Origin: Hyphomicrobiales bacterium
GTDB taxonomy: Bacteria > Pseudomonadota > Alphaproteobacteria > Rhizobiales > Devosiaceae
Length of the DNA: 50,355 nucleotides
Reading direction: 5' to 3'
Assembly (NCBI GenBank): GCA_015490455.1
Contig: WFXU01000076.1
Coordinates: 1-50,355 of the forward strand
The notes below the pieces were generated by a model, which did no database searches, was not told the origin of the DNA, and saw nothing but the letters and a program-made list of their open reading frames with translations. This document shows positions 17,115 to 23,840 of this stretch, piece after piece. The number at the start of each line of letters is the position of its first letter. Position 1 is the first letter of the stretch. The position numbers and the translations under genes are program-made.

Positions 17115-18333
17115 GGAAGCGCTAAAAATTATTTCGCAAAATGAGAGGCAAAAATTAATTAAATTGCCAATAGTAAAATCGCTAAATTTTATAGCCGGTG
17201 AAAATATAAAAAGTAAAGTTTTTGTGCCACCATTTAATAATTCGGCAATGGATGGTTTTGCAATTAATGCTTCTGATATTGCAAAAGCTACGAATAATAA
17301 CCCAATAGCTCTAAGGCTGACAGGCAGAATTATGGCGGGCGAAAAAACCTCCAACCTACAAGGGGGAGCATTAGAAATAATGACTGGCGCAATTGTGCCG
17401 GCCAATTATGATAGTGTGGTAAAAATTGAAGATGTAAAAATAAAAGAAAATAAGGTAATTTTTACTTCCGCAGTAAAGCTAGGCAATAATATTCGCCAAA
17501 GGGGGGAAGATTTTAAGCCCGGCAATATTGTAGTAAAAAAAGGAGAATTAATAAAACCTTCTCATATCATGGCTTTGGCAACTATCGGACAGGAAAATAT
17601 TTTAACCTATAAAAAGCCAAAAATATTGTTGATTTCAACCGGTAAAGAACTAACAGACGAGCTTGCTACTTCTCTTTTAGAAGGGCAAATCCGCAATTCC
17701 AACGCGCCCTATATTTTAGCGGCACTTAAAAAAATGGGCTATAGTGCAAAATATGGCGGTATTATTCGTGATAATATAGAAAAATTCGGCGAAAAAATAG
17801 CAAATTCCATTGAAAAAAATAATTTAATAATTTCAACCGGCGCCGTTTCTATGGGCAAAATGGATTTTATTCCCGATATTCTGTTGGAAATGGGAGCAAA
17901 AATATTATTCCATAAAGTTTTTATTCGTCCCGGCAAACCCATTCTTTACGCCCGTTTTGCAAATGGCACTCACTATTTTGGCTTACCTGGCAATCCTATT
18001 TCTGCCGCTGTTGGATTAAGGTTTTTTGTCCTCCCACTATTAGCTCATATTGAGGGAAGAAATATTTTATCCTCCAGCCTTAGTCGCCCCTTAATAGCAA
18101 AATTAGAGCAATCATATCCCAAAAAGCAGGGATTTAGGTTTTTCCTAAAAGCCAAAGCCCATATTGATAAAGAGGGAGGGATTAAAGTTAAAATTTTAAG
18201 CGGGCAGCAATCTTTCAAAATACACCCATTATTAGAGGCAAATTGCTGGGCTTCTCTATCTCCCAAACAAAAGGGAGAAAGGGGGGAAAAGGTAGAAATT
18301 TATCCATTGATAAGTGAAAATTGGGAATTATGA
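17101..18333 (+). CDS. moeA: Molybdopterin molybdenumtransferase MoeA
   Basis: Inserts molybdate into adenylylated molybdopterin. Family motifs: 'NNSAMDGFAI' near residue 50, 'TGAIVPANYDSVVKIED', 'LLISTGKEL' opening the central MogA-like domain, and 'GLPGNPISA' in the active-site region. The 410-residue length is standard. I chose ATG at 17101, behind GGGGAAG, rather than the ATG 24 bp upstream. It overlaps the end of the moaC-mog gene and the start of moaD (ATGA), indicating translational coupling. Confidence 0.93.
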   Translation: MIAYEEALKIISQNERQKLIKLPIVKSLNFIAGENIKSKVFVPPFNNSAMDGFAINASDIAKATNNNPIALRLTGRIMAGEKTSNLQGGALEIMTGAIVPANYDSVVKIEDVKIKENKVIFTSAVKLGNNIRQRGEDFKPGNIVVKKGELIKPSHIMALATIGQENILTYKKPKILLISTGKELTDELATSLLEGQIRNSNAPYILAALKKMGYSAKYGGIIRDNIEKFGEKIANSIEKNNLIISTGAVSMGKMDFIPDILLEMGAKILFHKVFIRPGKPILYARFANGTHYFGLPGNPISAAVGLRFFVLPLLAHIEGRNILSSSLSRPLIAKLEQSYPKKQGFRFFLKAKAHIDKEGGIKVKILSGQQSFKIHPLLEANCWASLSPKQKGERGEKVEIYPLISENWEL

Positions 18334-18593
18334 AAATGAAAATAAATTTACAAACTTTTGGCCCCTTCAGAACTTTAGGAGAAAATATTGAACTAGAAAT
18401 GAGGGAAGGAGAGAAAATATCATCTATTAGGGGCGAATTAAAAAAATATATTAAAAAACACCATCCCTCTTTTGCAAATATTAAACTCATAAATAGCTCG
18501 CATTTTGCCAATGAAAGCGAAATTTTGGCGGAGGAATATATTTTAGCGGAGGGAGATATTATTACAATAATTCCTCCAGTTGCGGGAGGGTAA
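18330..18593 (+). CDS. moaD: Molybdopterin synthase small subunit MoaD
   Basis: Ubiquitin-like sulfur carrier; its C-terminal Gly-Gly is adenylated by MoeB, loaded with sulfur and used by MoaE to make the dithiolene. The 87-residue protein ends 'DIITIIPPVAGG', exactly as required. ATG at 18330 overlaps the moeA stop (ATGA). A second ATG two codons later is also possible. The protein is unusually Lys-rich, in line with the AT-rich codon use of the whole operon. Confidence 0.92.
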   Translation: MKMKINLQTFGPFRTLGENIELEMREGEKISSIRGELKKYIKKHHPSFANIKLINSSHFANESEILAEEYILAEGDIITIIPPVAGG

Positions 18594-18594
18594 A

Positions 18595-19074
18595 ATGGGG
18601 GAAATTTTTGTAGATATTTATCCTATAGATAAAAAACCACTAAATATTATGGAGGGGCTAAATTTTGTCAGTAAAGCGCCAAATGGGGCTGAAATATTAT
18701 TTATTGGCACTGTTCGCATTCTTAATCAGGGCAAAAAAGTATTAGCAGTCAGCTATGATGTCTTTACCCCCTTAGCCAAAAATTCCTTTTTGCAAATAGC
18801 TAAGGAAACACAGGAAAAATGGGGGGATAATCTGGATATTTATATTGTGCATGCTAAGGGGCGCCTAAATGTTGGGGGGATTAGTATTATTATTGGTGTT
18901 GGCTCCCCTCATCGCGATGAAGCATATAGGGCTAGCCGATATATTATTGAACAAATAAAGCACCGCTCACCAATCTGGAAATTAGAACATTATGAAAATG
19001 GTGATAGTGAATGGAGCAAGGGGTGTGAATTATGCACTGGCGAATATAAAGTAAATGGGCAGTTTGATGAATAA
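18595..19074 (+). CDS. moaE: Molybdopterin synthase large subunit MoaE
   Basis: Catalytic subunit that transfers two sulfurs to cyclic pyranopterin monophosphate. Diagnostic segments: 'GAEILFIGTVR' near residue 29, 'VHAKGRLNVGG', 'SPHRDEAYRASRY' and the active-site loop 'IKHRSPIWKLEHYENG'. ATG at 18595 is two bases after the moaD stop and has GGGAGGG four bases upstream. The C-terminal extension 'CELCTGEYKVNGQFDE' has two cysteines not typical of MoaE. Confidence 0.93.
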   Translation: MGEIFVDIYPIDKKPLNIMEGLNFVSKAPNGAEILFIGTVRILNQGKKVLAVSYDVFTPLAKNSFLQIAKETQEKWGDNLDIYIVHAKGRLNVGGISIIIGVGSPHRDEAYRASRYIIEQIKHRSPIWKLEHYENGDSEWSKGCELCTGEYKVNGQFDE

Positions 19075-19636
19075 AATTTGCGCAGCAATTTTAGCCGGTG
19101 GCAATTCAAAACGGATGGGAGAAGATAAGGCAAAATTACCGTTTGCAGGGCAGACCCTCCTAGATCATATGGTAAAATTAGTTAAAAAAAGCAATATTGA
19201 AAAAATATTCATCTCGGGGCCAGATAATATTAAAGATATAATTAAAAAACGCGGCCCGCTAAGCGGAATTCATGCAATTTTATCCTCCATTGATAATATA
19301 TATGAATATATTTTATTTGTTCCCGTTGATATGCCAGAGCTTCAACCAACCATAATTGATAAATTACTAAGGGAAACCAATAGCTATCATTTAATTAAAT
19401 TTGAATATCAGCAAATGCCCTTTTTATTGCAAAATAACAGGGATATTTTGGAGCTTTTGGAAAAAATTCTAAAGGAAGGTGAGAATTTTTCACTTAGTTT
19501 TTTTCACGCGCAAATAAAGAGGCAAAAACAATTAAAACTACTACCTAAAGAGCGTATATATTTTAACAATATAAATTATAAAGCTGAGTGGGATGAATTT
19601 TTAAGAAATAGGAAAAATAATGAATTTACATATTGA
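19067..19636 (+). CDS. mobA: Molybdenum cofactor guanylyltransferase MobA
   Basis: Attaches GMP to Mo-molybdopterin, yielding the MGD needed by DMSO-reductase-family enzymes such as the oxidoreductase at 23841-26516. The nucleotide-binding N-terminus is 'AAILAGGNSKRMGEDKAKLP'; the metal-binding 'VPVDMPEL' follows about residue 90. The protein is 189 residues. The start overlaps moaE by 8 bp; an in-frame ATG at 19055 is an alternative. Its presence ties this operon to a bis-MGD enzyme. Confidence 0.9.
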   Translation: MNKICAAILAGGNSKRMGEDKAKLPFAGQTLLDHMVKLVKKSNIEKIFISGPDNIKDIIKKRGPLSGIHAILSSIDNIYEYILFVPVDMPELQPTIIDKLLRETNSYHLIKFEYQQMPFLLQNNRDILELLEKILKEGENFSLSFFHAQIKRQKQLKLLPKERIYFNNINYKAEWDEFLRNRKNNEFTY

Positions 19637-19955
19637 TGGGCAAAAATTACGCTTTCGCCTAACAAAAGCCGAATTAGAAAAATTATGTAATAAAAAAAAT
19701 ATTAAGCAAAAAATATTTTTGCCAGAGCAAAATATTATTTCAATCAATATTAATATTCAGCCACAAGAAGAAAATCTCATTTTTACTTTTATAAATAATA
19801 ATTTTCATCTGGCAGTAAATGAATGGGCCGCTAAAAATCTTTATAATTCCTTACCGAGCAAAGAAGGAATTAGGGTAGAGCAAAAAATAGATGAAAATAA
19901 TATTTTAACTCTGCTTTTAGAAGTTGATATTCGCACACAAGGTCGCATTAAATAA
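19620..19955 (+). CDS. Small conserved protein in cofactor operon (DUF7009-like)
   Basis: A 111-residue soluble protein of unknown function. The N-terminus 'MNLHIDGQKLRFRLTKAELE' resembles a family of small proteins starting 'MKIRIKGNSLRLRLTKSE', which I believe is DUF7009; I am not certain of the number. It overlaps mobA by 17 bp and its stop overlaps the moeB start (TAATG), so it is translated as part of the cofactor operon. A role in molybdenum cofactor handling or enzyme maturation is inferred from context only. Confidence 0.7.
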   Translation: MNLHIDGQKLRFRLTKAELEKLCNKKNIKQKIFLPEQNIISININIQPQEENLIFTFINNNFHLAVNEWAAKNLYNSLPSKEGIRVEQKIDENNILTLLLEVDIRTQGRIK

Positions 19956-20713
19956 TGGATAATGAACAGCTAAATCGTTATGTGCGCAACATTACCCTTC
20001 CGGAAATTGGTGAGGAGGGACAGGGAATTTTATTAAAATCTAAAGTTTTAATAATTGGTGCTGGCGGGCTTGGCTCTCCCCTTGCTCTTTATCTTGCTAG
20101 TGCCGGCATTGGCACAATTGGTATAGTTGATAATGATAAAGTTGATATTTCAAATTTACAGCGGCAAATTATTTATAAAACTTTAGATATTGGGAAAAAA
20201 AAGCCACTTGCCGCCAAAGAAAGAATTTTGGAATTAAACCCAAATATAAATATTTTTGCGCATAATTTGCGCCTTAACGAAAATAATATAGATGAAATAA
20301 TCAAATTTTATGATATTATTGCCGATGGCAGTGATAATTTTGCTACTCGTTTTACCGTTAATAATGCCTGTTTTAGACATAAAAAGCCCCTTATTTCAGC
20401 AGCGGTGACCGGCTTTATAGCGCAAATTTACTCCTTTAAGCCATATTTAGACGCGCTCCAACCTTGCTATCAATGTATTTATGAAAAATTGCCCGACCGG
20501 AATGCAACCCCAAATTGCATAAATTTTGGTGTTTTGGGCTCTGTTGCCGGCATTGCCGGAAGCTGGCAGGCAAGTGAAATAATAAAGGAAATATTAAATA
20601 TTGGACAATCATTAGCTGGGCATATGCTGGTAATTGATGCTCTTTACGCAAATATAAAGAAGGTAAAAATCAATAAAAATCCCAATTGCCCCTGCTGCAA
20701 TATGGGGAAATAG
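19955..20713 (+). CDS. moeB: Molybdopterin-synthase adenylyltransferase MoeB
   Basis: E1-like enzyme that adenylates the MoaD C-terminus. The ATP-binding loop is 'LIIGAGGLGSPLALYLASAG' (about residues 32-51), with 'RQIIY' and 'DGSDNFATRF' downstream. Zinc-binding cysteine pairs are in 'CYQC' and 'CPCC'. At 252 residues it lacks the C-terminal rhodanese domain of longer MoeBR proteins. ThiF and HesA share the fold, but the position after moaD/moaE favours MoeB. Confidence 0.88.
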   Translation: MDNEQLNRYVRNITLPEIGEEGQGILLKSKVLIIGAGGLGSPLALYLASAGIGTIGIVDNDKVDISNLQRQIIYKTLDIGKKKPLAAKERILELNPNINIFAHNLRLNENNIDEIIKFYDIIADGSDNFATRFTVNNACFRHKKPLISAAVTGFIAQIYSFKPYLDALQPCYQCIYEKLPDRNATPNCINFGVLGSVAGIAGSWQASEIIKEILNIGQSLAGHMLVIDALYANIKKVKINKNPNCPCCNMGK

Positions 20714-20714
20714 G

Positions 20715-21455
20715 GTGGGGTTAGGAATATTATTCTTTATTGTCGCCATATTTTACGCCAGCGTTGGCTTTGGTGGCGGCTCTTCCTATTTAGCATTATT
20801 GGTTTTATGGGATGTTCCCTATATAATTATCCCAATAATTGCACTAATTTGTAATATTATTGTTGTTTCCGGAAATAGTTTTCACTATATTCGCGCTGGT
20901 TTTCTAAAATGGCGCCTTTTTCTTCCCCCGACCATCTCCTCTGTTCCCTTTGCCTATTTTGGCGGCAGGTTAAAAATAGAGGAAGATATTTTTATCATTA
21001 TATTATTTTTGACCTTACTGATAACCGGCCTAAGAATGTTATTTAGCTTTCGCCAATTTGCGATAAAAAAAGATAAATATAAAAATATCCCCCTTTGGCT
21101 TGGTTTGTTAGTCGGTGCAATTTTGGGATTTATCTCCGGCATAGTTGGAATAGGGGGAGGTATTTTCCTAGCGCCAATATTATATTTTTTTCGCGCCGGA
21201 TCACCCAAAGAAATTGCTGCTAGCGCCTCTCTTTTTATTTTGGTAAATTCTATTTCTGGTCTAAGCGGGCAATTACAGAAAAACGGGCTCTCAGAAGAAA
21301 TTTTATCCTTTTGGTATTTGCCTTTTTTGGTATTGATTGGCGGGCAAATTGGCAATATTTTAACAGTAAAAATAATCCCTCAACAAATTATAGCCCTATT
21401 TACGGCATTATTAGTTTTGTTTGTAGCTGCGCGTTTGGCGCTGATTATTATCTAG
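20715..21455 (+). CDS. TauE/SafE-family anion exporter
   Basis: A 246-residue inner-membrane protein with about eight hydrophobic helices. The two internally repeated signatures of the family are visible: 'FYASVGFGGGSSYLALLVLW' near the start and 'GFISGIVGIGGGIFLAPILY' in the second half. Family members export sulfite, sulfoacetate or other organic or inorganic anions. It starts with GTG one base after the moeB stop and is the last gene of the cofactor operon. Its stop shares the CTAG at 21452-21455 with the convergent HEAT-repeat gene. A role in anion or sulfur handling linked to the reductase is only inferred. Confidence 0.82.
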   Translation: MGLGILFFIVAIFYASVGFGGGSSYLALLVLWDVPYIIIPIIALICNIIVVSGNSFHYIRAGFLKWRLFLPPTISSVPFAYFGGRLKIEEDIFIIILFLTLLITGLRMLFSFRQFAIKKDKYKNIPLWLGLLVGAILGFISGIVGIGGGIFLAPILYFFRAGSPKEIAASASLFILVNSISGLSGQLQKNGLSEEILSFWYLPFLVLIGGQIGNILTVKIIPQQIIALFTALLVLFVAARLALIII

Positions 21456-23743
21456 AGTAAATTATTTAACATCTCAAGGGCTAATAACCTTTTGCTTCCT
21501 TCCTCCTCATCAAGCAAAACTTCAATTACTGCAAATGCATGCTCTTTATGTTGCTTGAGTAAATCGCTGGCAATTTTCTGATGCACCCCATTCTCTACAA
21601 AAGCAAAGGCAACAAGAGTGGGAACAGCTATCTCGCTAGCTTCATCAACAAGAGAATTGGCCGCCGCAACCCTGGTTAAACGCCCTGCTTTAAGTGCCAA
21701 ACTAGCCAAATCAATCTTAACATCACGCCCCCTTAGCGCTTTTATTGCTTCGGATTGCACAATATCGCTTTTTGCTTCTTTGGCCAATTTGATAAGCAAT
21801 TTGCTGGCTAAATTTGTGTTTATATATCCTATTGCCCTAACGGCTTTATAATCCAATGATTTTTCACCCATTGTTGCATGGCGAAATAATAATTTTTCAT
21901 AATTAGATATATCTATGCCGGCTTTAGCTAACTTAATAAGCCCTTCTATTGCTGCACTAAGCAATCCTTCTTCTCTTTGCTCAAGTAAATTACCAAGCGG
22001 TTCAAGCAGCTCTTTTCTGCCCGTTTCTGCACCAACCAACGCAGCCAAGCGCCTTACATCAATATGAGCGGGTGTTCTATCAATCGGATTTACCCTTTTA
22101 CGCTTGATAAGTTGCGCCCCACTAATTTCTAAAAATTCAATATCTTCTTTTTCAATTTTAATTTTTTCCTGGCTAATTGCCTTAATAGTGCTAGTTGCCA
22201 TAATTGCATCAAGCGTAGAAAGGGGCGGCCTTATTTCTTTTTCTTCCTCATTTTCTATATTTTCCTTTATATTATCGCCGGCAGGCTCTTCACTATCACT
22301 ACTCTCTTCAATAATATTGCCGTCCCTATCAATTCTGATCTTATATTCATCCTGCTCTAATTCTTCATCATTTACTCTAAGTTTTCTTTGCTCCTCAAAA
22401 TCAATAATATTGTCATTTTTTGCCTGCCAGTCTTCTGGCACCTCAACCAGCTCTCCTTCAATTGCCGATATTAAAATATCTAGCGCCTTTTCCCCTAATT
22501 CCCCCTTAGTTTTAGCAATTTTTCCAAGTGAATTGACGGCCATAAGACGAATTTCAAAATTTTCGCTTCCACAGGCAGCAGCACAAATGGAAATAGAATT
22601 ATCGCTCTTTAGCTCACCTAAAGATCTGATAGCGGCAAGTTTGACTTTTCCTGTAGTAGAATTATTAGTCGCAATATCCTCAATAAATTCCACCGCTCCC
22701 TTTGGCCTGGCTATAGAAATTGCCAAAAGAAAGTCAGAAAGGGTCTTTTGGCTTTGTTCATCATTTTTTCGCAATAATTTTTGTGCTCTTGATATTAAAT
22801 CCAATTTGGGGCGGATTTTATTTTGCCTGATAATTATTTCACAAGCAGCCCGTTGAACTTTTGGCGAATAATCGTCCAAAGCTATGGCCAAAACTTCATC
22901 TGAAATATTATCAAACTCATTTAATGTTCTTATTCGCACATTAATTGAAGCATCTTCCAGACCCAAAGAAGCAATTTCATGCATATTTAACCTGGCAGCA
23001 GAGCTTATCGCTGCTTCACGCACCCCCGCATCCGGATCTTTCATCGCAGCCTTTATTAATTCTTTGCTTAAATCATCTTTAGCCTCTCTAAGCGCCGAAA
23101 TTATACGCCTACGATTTTTACTATTGGCCGCTCCAATAAGTTCAGTTAACGCCCTTATGCCGGGCTGACCAAATTGCACCAATATTTTTACAGCCAAAGG
23201 CCAAACATCTTGCCCATCACTATCATTCATAGCGGTTATTATTGAACTTATGGCTTTTTCTTTATCTATTTTATCAGCCAGCTCTCCCAGAGTTTTAATA
23301 GCGGCTAATTGCACATCAAGCCAGTCATCCCAGCCTGAACCATCTTCTTCCCAAATAATATTTTCTTCTTCACCGCGCGAATAGGCTAAAATAGATAATA
23401 TATTTGCAGCCTCATAAGCCTTTAAGGATCTTAAGGCTTCAACATAAAGAAGTTTGGCTTCACCAACGGGATCCTGAACTAAATTCTCAATTAAAATAGG
23501 AATTGCCCTTTTATCCTGCAAAATAGAAAGCGATTTTGCACAATCACACCTTACATCAACATCTGGATTACGTAATTGCTCTAATAATATTGAAATTGTT
23601 TCCTCTTGCGGGAAATGAGCAAGCGCCTGAACCACCAAACATTGTTCAACATCAGAAATTTTATCTATCATCGCTCGCAATTGAGCACCAATTTTTTGTT
23701 CTTGTTGTTCTATTTTTTGTTTTTTGTGCATTAACTTGGTCAT
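21452..23743 (-). CDS. HEAT-repeat protein, last gene of idr operon
   Basis: A 763-residue soluble protein built of HEAT/PBS-lyase-like helical repeats, for example 'EETISILLEQLRNPDVDVRC', 'AIPILIENL' and 'GELKSDNSISICAAACGSEN'. The array is interrupted at about residues 455-535 by an acidic, probably disordered segment rich in Glu and Asp. There is no signal peptide, so it is cytoplasmic. Such scaffolds bind partner proteins; an assembly or cofactor-insertion role for the adjacent oxidoreductase is my inference. I chose ATG at 23743; an in-frame TTG at 23752 is possible. It follows idrA by 97 bp. Confidence 0.8.
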   Translation of the reverse strand: MTKLMHKKQKIEQQEQKIGAQLRAMIDKISDVEQCLVVQALAHFPQEETISILLEQLRNPDVDVRCDCAKSLSILQDKRAIPILIENLVQDPVGEAKLLYVEALRSLKAYEAANILSILAYSRGEEENIIWEEDGSGWDDWLDVQLAAIKTLGELADKIDKEKAISSIITAMNDSDGQDVWPLAVKILVQFGQPGIRALTELIGAANSKNRRRIISALREAKDDLSKELIKAAMKDPDAGVREAAISSAARLNMHEIASLGLEDASINVRIRTLNEFDNISDEVLAIALDDYSPKVQRAACEIIIRQNKIRPKLDLISRAQKLLRKNDEQSQKTLSDFLLAISIARPKGAVEFIEDIATNNSTTGKVKLAAIRSLGELKSDNSISICAAACGSENFEIRLMAVNSLGKIAKTKGELGEKALDILISAIEGELVEVPEDWQAKNDNIIDFEEQRKLRVNDEELEQDEYKIRIDRDGNIIEESSDSEEPAGDNIKENIENEEEKEIRPPLSTLDAIMATSTIKAISQEKIKIEKEDIEFLEISGAQLIKRKRVNPIDRTPAHIDVRRLAALVGAETGRKELLEPLGNLLEQREEGLLSAAIEGLIKLAKAGIDISNYEKLLFRHATMGEKSLDYKAVRAIGYINTNLASKLLIKLAKEAKSDIVQSEAIKALRGRDVKIDLASLALKAGRLTRVAAANSLVDEASEIAVPTLVAFAFVENGVHQKIASDLLKQHKEHAFAVIEVLLDEEEGSKRLLALEMLNNLL

Positions 23744-23798
23744 ATCACTCAATCAGTTGGGCATTATTTAGTTAGTTTACAGCCTTAGCCAATTTGTC

Positions 23799-23823
23799 GT
23801 GGGCAGCTCCAATATGGAGCCAC
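23799..23823 (-). promoter_or_regulatory. Hairpin between idrA and HEAT gene
   Basis: An inverted repeat, GCTCCA/TGGAGC around an ATA loop, is extended by GGG/CCC after a two-base internal loop. It lies just downstream of the idrA stop codon and lacks a T-run in either direction. It could stabilise the upstream mRNA or attenuate the downstream gene rather than terminate fully. Confidence 0.4.
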
Positions 23824-23840
23824 CCTTGGGGGGGACCGGA

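Noticed and set aside
22104-22856. 250-residue Ser/Ile-rich open frame opposite the HEAT gene
   Set aside because: It is a shadow of the long acidic/helical coding sequence on the other strand and resembles no protein family.
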